From Chloroflexota bacterium (lineage in GTDB: Bacteria > Chloroflexota > UBA4733): 6,779 bases of DNA. Location: the NCBI GenBank assembly GCA_023489405.1, contig JAMDCW010000125.1:1-6779 (forward strand), written 5' to 3'. A program made the position numbers and the translations under genes. How positions within the stretch are numbered: the stretch's first letter is position 1; every line of letters starts with the position of its first letter. Of the stretch, positions 1-5,773 are shown one piece after another. The notes beneath the pieces are model-generated. The model was not told the origin of the DNA and did not search any database. It saw only the letters and a program-made list of their open reading frames with translations.

Positions 1-501
1 CTCCAATGTCAGCGCACAACCCGTCACATGCGAAGCGTGTTTCAGCACCATTGTGTTTCCCGCCATGATGATCGGCGCCGCTGCCCGCAGGACCTGCCAG
101 TAGGGGAAATTCCATGGCATGATCGCGAGCACAACTCCCAACGGCCGGTACGCCACAAAACTCTCCCGTGCGTTCGTCTCCACGACTTCCGGCGCTAAGA
201 AGCGCTCGCTATGCTCCGCATAGTACTCGCAGCCCCCTGCCGCCTTTTCTACCTCCGCTCGTGCTTCGACAATCGGCTTCCCCATCTCCTGCGTCGCCAG
301 CAGCGCCAGCTCATCCCGCTGCGAACGCAGTACACCTGCCAGTGCTCGCAGCCTCGCGCTCCGTTCCTCAAAGCTGGTTCGCCGCCACTGGTGCGCTGCC
401 TCCTTCGCCAGCGTCAATGCCCTATCTACACGTTCTGGCGTAAACGCCTCATATGTCGCCAGCCGTTCCCCTGTTGCTGGATTGATCGTCTCTATCGCCA
501 T
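1..501 (-). CDS. NAD(P)-dependent aldehyde dehydrogenase, succinate-semialdehyde dehydrogenase type (N-terminal part, cut by window edge)
   Basis: The reverse strand is open from an ATG at 501 to base 1, giving 167 residues of a protein that in this family is usually about 450-490 residues long. It begins MAIETINPATGE, the usual opening of the family. It carries the IMPWNFP signature at residues 127-133 and the MAGNTMVLKHAS segment (146-157), whose Lys154 contacts the cofactor in known aldehyde dehydrogenases. The catalytic Cys and Glu lie beyond the edge and cannot be checked. Family knowledge: these cytoplasmic enzymes oxidise aldehydes to acids. The combination of EMGKP (72-76), IMPWNFP and VLKHAS is most like the Sad/GabD succinate-semialdehyde enzymes of GABA or 4-hydroxybutyrate catabolism, but the substrate is inferred. 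A GGGAGA stretch 7 bases before the ATG supports the start. The methyltransferase gene ends 73 bases upstream on the same strand, so read-through is possible. Confidence 0.9.
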   Translation of the reverse strand, partial: MAIETINPATGERLATYEAFTPERVDRALTLAKEAAHQWRRTSFEERSARLRALAGVLRSQRDELALLATQEMGKPIVEARAEVEKAAGGCEYYAEHSERFLAPEVVETNARESFVAYRPLGVVLAIMPWNFPYWQVLRAAAPIIMAGNTMVLKHASHVTGCALTLE

Positions 502-574
502 ATCCCGTTCTCCCTTTCACCATGCTCTACCACGCTACACGCGCACGAGCAAACTGTATAAAAGCTGCTTCCGC

Positions 575-1405
575 TCACTTGGTTGCTTTGAGAGAAAATA
601 ACAGTGGAATCATACCGTCGCCTTTCCCCGGCAGGCGCCACCAGCCGTCCTCGCCGCACTCCATGCCCGGCTTGACCGGAAAGTCGCTGTAGGGGTACTC
701 ATGCAGGCTCTCGAGGTGGAGTCCGGCGGCGAGCACGGCATTGATGATCTCACTCAATGGATGGCGCCAGTTGTACTCGATGCCTTGCCGCTCATCGCTC
801 GACACAGCGTACGATCCGTAGGATTCCGTTACCTCTGGCTGCGGCCCGGGGAAGTAAGGGACGGCTACCCGCCTCCAAAGCTCGCCGCCATCGGCGCTGC
901 CGAATATCGAGGCGAAGGGATGATGATCTACGATGAAGAAGATTCCAGCGGGAGCGAGAAAGTGAGCGACTACCTCGGCCCAGCGGTGGAGATCCGGCAG
1001 CCAGGACAGTACACCGTAGGAGGTGAAGACGATGTCAAACGCTTCATGCAACGCCGCTGGCAGGTCGTAGACGTTGGACTGGATGAAGCGGGCCGCGATT
1101 CTAAGCTCGGCAGCGAGCGATCGTGCTTGCTCGATAGCTCGTCCGGAGAAGTCCACGCCGGTAACACGCGCCCCCCGCCGTGCCCAGGAGAGCGTATCCA
1201 GGCCAAAGTGACATTGTAGGTGTAAGAGTGACTTTCCGGATACGTCACCCAGCCCGTCGAGTTCGATGGGTGTGAGTGTTGACTTGCCGGCCTTGAATCC
1301 TGCGACATCATAGTAGTCCGACGTCGCGTGCAGCATTGTCCAGTTGTCCCAGAGCCTGGCGTTCGCTTGCAGATACCGATCCATGCCCACGCCCACCATT
1401 TTCAC
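575..1405 (-). CDS. Class I SAM-dependent methyltransferase, substrate unknown
   Basis: This 276-residue protein has a Rossmann-type methyltransferase core. Motif I is LLHLQCHFGLDTL (60-72), a recognised variant of the usual LELGCGTG loop. The acidic residue that would hold the SAM ribose is Asp85 in VTGVDFS (81-87). The acidic loop NVYDLP (111-116) and the motif IV strand FDIVFTSYGVLSWL (123-136) follow in normal order. Residues after about 180 are rich in Trp, Tyr and Pro and probably form the substrate-side cap. There is no signal peptide or membrane segment, so it is cytoplasmic. The substrate cannot be told from sequence; a small molecule is more likely than RNA or protein because no targeting domain is attached. 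The open frame starts at GTG 1405, but ATG 1399 and ATG 1384 are also in frame. The last gives MDRYLQANARLWDNW, which looks like the natural start of the fold. The gene lies 142 bases after the phosphoesterase and 73 bases before the aldehyde dehydrogenase. Confidence 0.87.
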   Translation of the reverse strand: MKMVGVGMDRYLQANARLWDNWTMLHATSDYYDVAGFKAGKSTLTPIELDGLGDVSGKSLLHLQCHFGLDTLSWARRGARVTGVDFSGRAIEQARSLAAELRIAARFIQSNVYDLPAALHEAFDIVFTSYGVLSWLPDLHRWAEVVAHFLAPAGIFFIVDHHPFASIFGSADGGELWRRVAVPYFPGPQPEVTESYGSYAVSSDERQGIEYNWRHPLSEIINAVLAAGLHLESLHEYPYSDFPVKPGMECGEDGWWRLPGKGDGMIPLLFSLKATK

Positions 1406-1450
1406 CCTGCTCGTCCACGAAATCGGCGCTGTACCTCAGAGCGCATCTGC

Positions 1451-1473
1451 CAGGATACTACATGACGATCCTG
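1451..1473. repeat. Small inverted repeat upstream of the methyltransferase gene
   Basis: CAGGAT at 1451-1456 and ATCCTG at 1468-1473 are perfect 6-base arms separated by 11 bases. The site lies 46 bases upstream of the longest possible methyltransferase start. An operator is possible, but 6-base arms can arise by chance. The rest of the 1406-1547 gap holds only a 5-base hairpin (CTCGT 1505-1509 / ACGAG 1513-1517) with no T-tract, so no intrinsic terminator is visible after the phosphoesterase gene. Confidence 0.3.
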
Positions 1474-1547
1474 TCTTTGCCACCGTGATGGCGCCTTGCC
1501 CGTACTCGTCTCACGAGGGATGGTGGGCGTGGATGGGCTGCGCTCGC

Positions 1548-3098
1548 CTACTTCTTTCCGTACCTATTGCTGGTCGCCGGTGGCGGTATCAGCGTTGTCT
1601 GGGGGTGTACCGGCAGGATCAGCGGCGGACGTGGCACTTGGGCAAAGTTGAAATCATTGATCAGGTTGCCAAGCTGCGGCGCGTCTTCCCGCACGTCAGG
1701 ACGGGAGTCCGGCCGTCCATCGGTCTGCGGGTCGAGCCGCTGGCCGTTCAAGAAGTCATCCTCGATAAACTTGAGATAGGCGTCGAAGCTCAGCGTCTGG
1801 TGGTCGATATACCCTTGTTTGGCGTACGGACTGATGACCAGCCCCGGTACCCGGATGCCGTAGCCTAAGCTATCTACGGTAGGAGGCGTCACGTGATCGT
1901 AGAAGCCACCCCAGTCGTCCCATGCGAGGAAGATGGCGGTGCTGTTCCAATCCGGGCTCTCCATCGCCGCATTGATGATCCTCGTGACGTACGACTGGCC
2001 AGTGCTGACGAGATTAGGCGGATGCTCGCTATCCTGCGCGTCCGGTAGGATCCAGGAGACCGCCGGCAATGTGCCCGCCTTGGCCGCGACAAAGTAGCTG
2101 GTGAGATCCTGGATGTTGCCCATCTGGTTGTCCTGGTGGACATCTGTGAAGCCGGGTAGGACGTTCCAGATGATCGGCACCCCCTTCGTCCGGCCGCTCA
2201 AGGCCTGACCACTCCCATGGTCGAGATACCAGACCCAGCTCACTCCATATCGATGGAGTAAATAGGTGAGGTCAGTCCAGGCAAAGGGCGTGCTTGACGT
2301 CGCCTGCGCTTGCTGTCCATCAGCTATGGTCCCGGCTACCTTGCGGTTTTTTGGCATCAGGGCGCTCTGGCAGGACATGGGGTCGTCAGGATTGCTGCAG
2401 CCGGCCGACCAGCCGGAGATCAGGAAGAGGTGAGAGGGGAAGCTCCAAGAGTGAACCGACTCGAACATGTGGTCTTGCAGTACGAAGTGTTGCGCGTAGG
2501 CCCAGTAGTTCGGGATGTCGCTCTGATCGTGGTAGCCCATCACATCGATCTGCGTACCATACGTACACGCTGGGTTGGTGGGATCGGTGCAGCGCTGCTT
2601 GCTACGCCCCGCCTTCTGATAGTACTGCTCATCCACACCCCGCTTCCCCCGCTCCGCTTCTGTGATGAAGCCATCCATCTTTCCTCCATTGATATCGACC
2701 GCCGAGGCCGCGGCATTGTGCGGTCCACCATTATTGCGATCGTAATGATCGAGATAGGGCTTCACGCACTGCCCCGTCCCCGGATCCGGCACACAGACGG
2801 TCGGAACGCCATTCTGCATCGGAATGCCATCCGCACCCGGATACGTCCCGAAATAGCTGTCGAAGGAACGGTTCTCCTGGAAGATGATGATGACGTGCTT
2901 GATCAGGTGAATGCCCCTAGCCGCTGATCCGCTGGAGCTTGCCTGGTTACGAGCAGGAAGCGGTATCAGACTGGTCGGGCTGCTGATACAGGCGGAGAGC
3001 GTGCAGATGACAACGCTCAGCATCAAGAGACGCCACCAGCGTGGCAGACACTGCGCCATGGTGCTGCCTACTTTCACGAGCTCTCTTGGAGAGGCCAC
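1548..3098 (-). CDS. Phosphoesterase-family lipoprotein (phospholipase C / AcpA-type acid phosphatase)
   Basis: This is a 516-residue member of the family containing bacterial non-specific phospholipases C and AcpA-type acid phosphatases. The N-terminal signature is IKHVIIIFQENRSFDSYFG (66-84); ENRSFD (75-80) supplies metal or nucleophile-site residues in the family. SWSFPSH (217-223), DSEHPP (356-361) and WDDWGGFYDHVTPP (393-406) follow in canonical order, so the catalytic core looks intact. A hydrophobic stretch ending in the lipobox LSAC (34-37) predicts lipid-anchored export with Cys37 as the mature first residue. The tail from about 455 is Pro-rich, and the extra C-terminal domains of Pseudomonas-type PLCs are absent, which points to AcpA-like or single-domain PLC architecture. 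The substrate (phospholipid or phosphate monoester) is undecided. The longest start is GTG 3098. ATG 3059 (residue 14) gives a more typical short signal peptide, with a weak AGG-containing site upstream. Phosphate or lipid scavenging at the cell surface is the likely role. Confidence 0.92.
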   Translation of the reverse strand: MASPRELVKVGSTMAQCLPRWWRLLMLSVVICTLSACISSPTSLIPLPARNQASSSGSAARGIHLIKHVIIIFQENRSFDSYFGTYPGADGIPMQNGVPTVCVPDPGTGQCVKPYLDHYDRNNGGPHNAAASAVDINGGKMDGFITEAERGKRGVDEQYYQKAGRSKQRCTDPTNPACTYGTQIDVMGYHDQSDIPNYWAYAQHFVLQDHMFESVHSWSFPSHLFLISGWSAGCSNPDDPMSCQSALMPKNRKVAGTIADGQQAQATSSTPFAWTDLTYLLHRYGVSWVWYLDHGSGQALSGRTKGVPIIWNVLPGFTDVHQDNQMGNIQDLTSYFVAAKAGTLPAVSWILPDAQDSEHPPNLVSTGQSYVTRIINAAMESPDWNSTAIFLAWDDWGGFYDHVTPPTVDSLGYGIRVPGLVISPYAKQGYIDHQTLSFDAYLKFIEDDFLNGQRLDPQTDGRPDSRPDVREDAPQLGNLINDFNFAQVPRPPLILPVHPQTTLIPPPATSNRYGKK

Positions 3099-3146
3099 GG
3101 GTCAAAGGGTTGCCTCCACATTGCTCATTTTCAGGGCACGAGGTGG

Positions 3147-3184
3147 AGAAGTCTTTAAATGGCCGGTAAAGAGCACGTTAGACA
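3147..3184 (-). repeat. Duplicated palindromic element, copy B (with 8-base insertion)
   Basis: Read on the minus strand, this copy starts TGTCTAACGTGCTCTTTA, then has an extra 8 bases, then TTAAAGACTTCT. Apart from the insertion it matches copy A (3222-3251) at 28 of 30 positions. The arms CTCTTTA and TAAAGAC form an inverted repeat with a 9-base spacer here, against 1 base in copy A. It lies about 50-90 bases upstream of the possible phosphoesterase starts, which suits a regulator site, though a decayed sequence duplication explains it equally well. Confidence 0.6.
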
Positions 3185-3221
3185 AAGAGAGAAAAGTGAA
3201 CTCTATTTACAGTCTCGATAT

Positions 3222-3251
3222 AGAGGTCTTTAATAAAGAGTACGTTAGACA
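3222..3251 (-). repeat. Duplicated palindromic element, copy A (compact)
   Basis: Read on the minus strand this is TGTCTAACGTACTCTTTA followed directly by TTAAAGACCTCT. It contains the near-palindrome CTCTTTA-T-TAAAGAC (6 of 7 pairs). The conserved left flank TGTCTAACGT is shared with copy B, and the two copies are 67-75 bases apart depending on which side of the insertion is compared. Weaker similarity (CTGTAAAT against CTGAAAAT) continues after both copies, which hints at an old tandem duplication of about 70 bases. Confidence 0.6.
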
Positions 3252-3348
3252 GCTTCGCCAGCGATCCCCATGCGTGTTAAGCAGCTTCTCCAGTGCTGGT
3301 GGAGCAGTCAGCTCTCGCTGGCTCTTCGCATTCTGTAAGTGGTTCTCC

Positions 3349-5232
3349 TTACACTCCCGCCGTCTTGAACGGCAGCATAAAGGTAAATATCGAACCTCGC
3401 CCCGGCGTGCTCGTGAATTTCAGCGTCCCTCCATGGAGCTTCACCAGCGCTTGGGTGACCGCCAACCCCAACCCCACTCCTCGTTCCTGCTGCGTATACG
3501 GATTGTTCGCCCGATAGAATCGCGTGAAAAGATGACGCTGCTCCTCTCGTGATAATCCTACGCCTGTATCTGCCACGCTCACTTTGAGGTGCCGCTCTGT
3601 ACTCCTTATGCTCACGCGAACTTGCCCACCGGGCGGCGTGTACTTGATCGCATTACTCACCAGGTTTATCAAAATCTGGCCGGCACGCTGCTCATCTGCC
3701 ATCACCAATGGTACCTGCGCTGGTATCTGTACGGTCATCCGGTGTCCCTTCTGCTTCGCCAGCGGCTGCAACAGCTCAAGCACCGCCTTGACGACAGCTC
3801 GCATATCCACGGGGGTCCGGTATAACGTCAATGTTCCGATATCGAGGCGCGTGATATCCAGGAGATCGTTCACAATCTGGTTCAAACGCTCCGCATTCTG
3901 CTGCACTATTGTCAGATATTCCAGCGTCTCTGCCGGGAGCTCCTCCGCTCCCTCCTGCAGCACCAGGTTGATATACCCCTTGATGGAGGTCAATGGCGTT
4001 CGCATTTCGTGGGAAATGATTGGTAAAAACTCTGCTTTGCCCTGTTCCGCTGCCCGTTCTGCCGTCATATCCCGGAACGTATACAGACGTGCCACAATAC
4101 TTTCCTGACGGTCGCGTAGCGGTGCTGCGGAGATCTCGAGCTCGCGTTCCTGCGGCCATCGCTGCTGGACCGACCAGGTATACGTCCGGGCCATGTCCGC
4201 CAGATCTCTCAAAATCAGATTAGCACCGATGCGATAGCCAAATGCTCGCTGCAATAGCTTGTCAACCTCACAGATATGACGCCCCACCGCCTCCTCTGCT
4301 GGTATTCCTAGGAGCTCTTCTACGGAGTGATTGATCGCCAAAATCTGGCCATCAGCGCCGATCACTCCCACTCCTTTGTCAAGCCCATTGACGATCCCCG
4401 ATAGCAATTCCGGCGTTTGATGCCCTGAAAACGGTTTACCCTTCGCGGCGCTGGACTCATCCTCAGCACCCACAATGCTCATCAGGAGGACTCGAGAAAC
4501 GTGCGTCACATTGCCCAGCGTCGTGAACACACACTGGATCCTCTTGCCCGGCTCCCGTTGCCGTAAGCGGCCAAAACACACTACCCGTTGCCGTTTTCCC
4601 GCAGCGAGATCCTGCAACGCCTGCTCGAGATGCACCATCCGCGATATGACAATCCACGCCATCAGCGCCTTGTCCCGAACTGCATCGCGGCTCACCCCTA
4701 GCAGTGCGCTGAAAGGAGCGTTACAGTCCAGAATCTTTTCTGTGTCGGAGAGGATGGCAATCGGTACCTCTACCTGATGGAGGTGTTCTAAGAACGATGC
4801 TAGGACCGCCTCGATATCTCCGCTCACGCTCTGGCGTACGAACGACTCTTGTGCTTCAAAAAAACCTCCGGCAATACCGCTGATCGTGCTCACCGCCCGT
4901 TGTGCTGCCTCCACCGGCGCTTGAAGCAGCAGTTCATGGGATAACACCGCCAGCGTCCGCTCAAAAGCAAGCGGCGTGTAGACCTCTAGCCCTGATAACG
5001 CGCTGCCTATCGATCGCGCCGCTTCCCAATCAACCGCTTCATCTCCTTCCACCAGCGCAACCAGGCTCTCCGTGAGCAAAGAGAGATGGGTTTCGACCTC
5101 TTCGGCAATGGCCGACTGCTTCATCGCTGGGCGAATCGCTTCAAACCATGCTGCTGCGATCTGCCGGGCGTCTAATGAGTAATGCGTCGAAATTGCACTG
5201 TCCACCATCGCCTTACCAGCCGGTAGGCTCAT
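3349..5232 (-). CDS. Soluble sensor histidine kinase with helical N-terminal domain and two PAS domains
   Basis: This 627-residue protein has a complete transmitter module. The H box is FLPIISHEMRTPLTSIKGYI with phospho-acceptor His408. The N box is LINLVSNAIKY (521-531, Asn523 and Asn527), the G1 box DTGVGL (555-560), the F box LFTRFYR (568-574) and the G2 box GVGLGL (585-590). All ATP-binding residues expected of HisKA plus HATPase are present. Two PAS-like sensor regions lie at about 150-255 (IAILSDTEKILDCNAPFSALLG) and 280-395 (GVGVIGADGQILAINHSVEELLG). Residues about 20-130 are all helical and resemble the N-terminal sensor domain of RsbR/RsbRD-type stress proteins; that match is by eye only. 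No membrane segment is seen, so it probably senses a cytoplasmic signal. No response regulator lies in the window. ATG 5232 lacks a strong Shine-Dalgarno; ATG 5208 (residue 9), preceded by GGTAAGG, is an alternative. Confidence 0.94.
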   Translation of the reverse strand: MSLPAGKAMVDSAISTHYSLDARQIAAAWFEAIRPAMKQSAIAEEVETHLSLLTESLVALVEGDEAVDWEAARSIGSALSGLEVYTPLAFERTLAVLSHELLLQAPVEAAQRAVSTISGIAGGFFEAQESFVRQSVSGDIEAVLASFLEHLHQVEVPIAILSDTEKILDCNAPFSALLGVSRDAVRDKALMAWIVISRMVHLEQALQDLAAGKRQRVVCFGRLRQREPGKRIQCVFTTLGNVTHVSRVLLMSIVGAEDESSAAKGKPFSGHQTPELLSGIVNGLDKGVGVIGADGQILAINHSVEELLGIPAEEAVGRHICEVDKLLQRAFGYRIGANLILRDLADMARTYTWSVQQRWPQERELEISAAPLRDRQESIVARLYTFRDMTAERAAEQGKAEFLPIISHEMRTPLTSIKGYINLVLQEGAEELPAETLEYLTIVQQNAERLNQIVNDLLDITRLDIGTLTLYRTPVDMRAVVKAVLELLQPLAKQKGHRMTVQIPAQVPLVMADEQRAGQILINLVSNAIKYTPPGGQVRVSIRSTERHLKVSVADTGVGLSREEQRHLFTRFYRANNPYTQQERGVGLGLAVTQALVKLHGGTLKFTSTPGRGSIFTFMLPFKTAGV

Positions 5233-5315
5233 CGTCTTCTACGCGCTCCAGCCAAGTTGATCGGACTCGTATCCTCGAAAGGCGGCCATTACTCCCGCAA
5301 TGACGCTTTTTTACC

Positions 5316-5340
5316 TATTGTGCAATAAGCATACACAATA
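5316..5340. repeat. TATTGTG-N11-CACAATA inverted repeat, possible operator of the kinase gene
   Basis: Perfect 7-base arms at 5316-5322 and 5334-5340 are separated by 11 bases in an AT-rich stretch about 85-110 bases upstream of the kinase ATG. On the minus strand CTTATTG also occurs twice, 13 bases apart, within the same site. The size and symmetry (25 bases) suit a dimeric repressor or activator. A weak TTGTCT / CACAAT pair with an 18-base spacer overlaps it on the minus strand and could be the kinase promoter. Confidence 0.4.
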
Positions 5341-5374
5341 AGACAAAATGAGACAACTTTTCAGAGATAAAGAC

Positions 5375-5402
5375 TTGCGGATTCTTCCCTATCCGGCATA
5401 AA
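5375..5402 (+). promoter_or_regulatory. Weak candidate promoter for the riboswitch-btuF transcript
   Basis: TTGCGG (5375-5380) and CATAAA (5397-5402) are separated by 16 bases. Each matches the sigma-70-type consensus at about four of six positions. A start near 5409 would leave a leader of roughly 365 bases before the GTG, long even for a B12 riboswitch, so a promoter closer to 5545 is possible. Weak evidence. Confidence 0.2.
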
Positions 5403-5432
5403 CATCCTCGCTAGCGTAATATCAATCACTCT

Positions 5433-5482
5433 ATACCTGTAGTTCATAACGGTAGGTATCGTTGCTGTGTGATACCATAACG
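5433..5482. repeat. Overlapping inverted and direct repeats upstream of the riboswitch
   Basis: AGGTAT (5454-5459) can pair with ATACCT upstream (5433-5438). The overlapping GGTATC (5455-5460) can pair with GATACC downstream (5471-5476); the two pairings exclude each other. CATAACG occurs twice (5445-5451 and 5476-5482), 31 bases apart, about three helical turns. This could be a two-site operator, or alternative leader hairpins if transcription starts upstream. Confidence 0.35.
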
Positions 5483-5544
5483 CTCCGTCACCGCTAGCGC
5501 ATCCGTCATACCACGCGCTACACTACTCCTAGTCGCTGTGATCA

Positions 5545-5687
5545 CTGCGAGGGATCTCCGCTAGCCACGGAGAGCAACGGGAAATCCGGTCGAAATCCGG
5601 AGCTGTCGCGCAACTGTAGGTGGGCCATGCCCACGAGCCAGAATGCCGGCCCTCGTCAGCGTATGCGCCTTCGCGAGAAAGGGTGCG
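5545..5687 (+). ncRNA. Cobalamin (B12) riboswitch aptamer, compact form
   Basis: The core matches the cobalamin riboswitch consensus in order: GGGAAATCCGGTCGAAAT (5579-5596), CCGGAGCTGTCGCGCAACTG (5597-5616) and the B12-box-like GAGCCAGAATGCCGGC (5635-5650). P1 is closed by CGAGGG (5548-5553) and CCCTCG (5650-5655), extended by CTG (5545-5547) and CAG (5657-5659) across one bulge. A hairpin TCTCCG 5555-5560 / CGGAGA 5568-5573 comes before the core. P5 is TCCGG 5585-5589 / CCGGA 5597-5601. The region that is often a multi-hairpin arm is one short hairpin, GTGGGC 5620-5625 / GCCCAC 5629-5634, so this is a reduced version. A last hairpin, TGCGCC 5664-5669 / GGTGCG 5682-5687, fits P13; its loop carries UUCG (5670-5673), complementary to CGAA (5591-5594) in the P5 loop. 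The riboswitch lies on the same strand as, and directly before, a BtuF-like gene, which fits B12 sensing. Confidence 0.93.
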
Positions 5688-5773
5688 ATGCCATGACCAG
5701 TACCGCGTAGCTCTCCTTTCTCTGCTTCTTCCTGTTGAGAACTCATTTTTTGTACGCAGAGAAAGGTACCATC
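5664..5773 (+). promoter_or_regulatory. Translational expression platform: Shine-Dalgarno sequestering helix and competing decoy
   Basis: CCTTTCTCTGC (5715-5725) is perfectly complementary over 11 bases to GCAGAGAAAGG (5756-5766), which contains the Shine-Dalgarno AGAAAGG seven bases before GTG 5774. The loop would be 30 bases. GAGAAAGG also occurs at 5675-5682, in and beside the P13 loop, and can pair with CCTTTCTC (5715-5722) instead. The two pairings exclude each other. The T-run at 5745-5751 lies inside the loop rather than after the stem, so control of translation is more likely than termination. Inferred logic: bound B12 fixes P13, the decoy is unavailable, the ribosome site is masked and the gene is off. 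Confidence 0.7.

Larger units (their letters stand above)
3099..3348. other. 250-base gap between kinase end and phosphoesterase start
   Basis: No convincing gene lies here; open frames crossing it are antisense extensions. It holds the duplicated palindromic element described separately. It also holds an inverted repeat CTCTAT 3201-3206 / ATAGAG 3220-3225 and a hairpin CTTCTCCA 3285-3292 / TGGAGCAG 3300-3307 (7 of 8 pairs, 7-base loop) just after the kinase stop. That hairpin has no T-run on the minus strand, so it is at best a weak terminator. The middle of the gap (about 3150-3245) is clearly more AT-rich than the genes, as expected of a promoter region for the phosphoesterase, but no good -35/-10 pair could be fixed. 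Confidence 0.6.
5233..5544. other. Divergent gap upstream of the riboswitch, promoter region
   Basis: This is the non-coding 5' half of the 541-base gap between the kinase and the btuF-like gene. It must hold promoters firing both ways. It is AT-rich around 5305-5405 and contains the inverted repeats described separately. The palindromic hexamer GCTAGC occurs at 5410-5415, 5493-5498 and again at 5560-5565 inside the aptamer. GTGATCAC (5538-5545) is a perfect 8-base palindrome just before the aptamer. No open frame with coding character is seen. Confidence 0.6.

Noticed and set aside
701..1219. 172-residue plus-strand open frame
   Set aside because: It lies wholly antisense to the well-supported methyltransferase and has no family resemblance.
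2310..2927. 205-residue plus-strand open frame
   Set aside because: Entirely antisense to the phosphoesterase catalytic region; the minus-strand frame has clear family motifs, this one none.
3147..3251. Pho box controlling the phosphoesterase
   Set aside because: The repeats do not match the known PhoB or PhoP direct-repeat consensus or spacing; only the genomic position suggested it.
3285..3307. Terminator after the kinase gene
   Set aside because: The hairpin has a mismatch and no T-tract on the minus strand, so it is not called as a terminator.
2911..3552. 213-residue plus-strand open frame crossing the kinase-phosphoesterase gap
   Set aside because: It is antisense to both flanking genes, has no recognisable domain and overlaps the repeats; the composition is that of a shadow frame.
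5715..5766. Intrinsic terminator as the riboswitch output
   Set aside because: The stem is long and perfect, but the T-run (5745-5751) is in the loop, none follows the stem, and the 3' arm is the Shine-Dalgarno itself, so translation control fits better.
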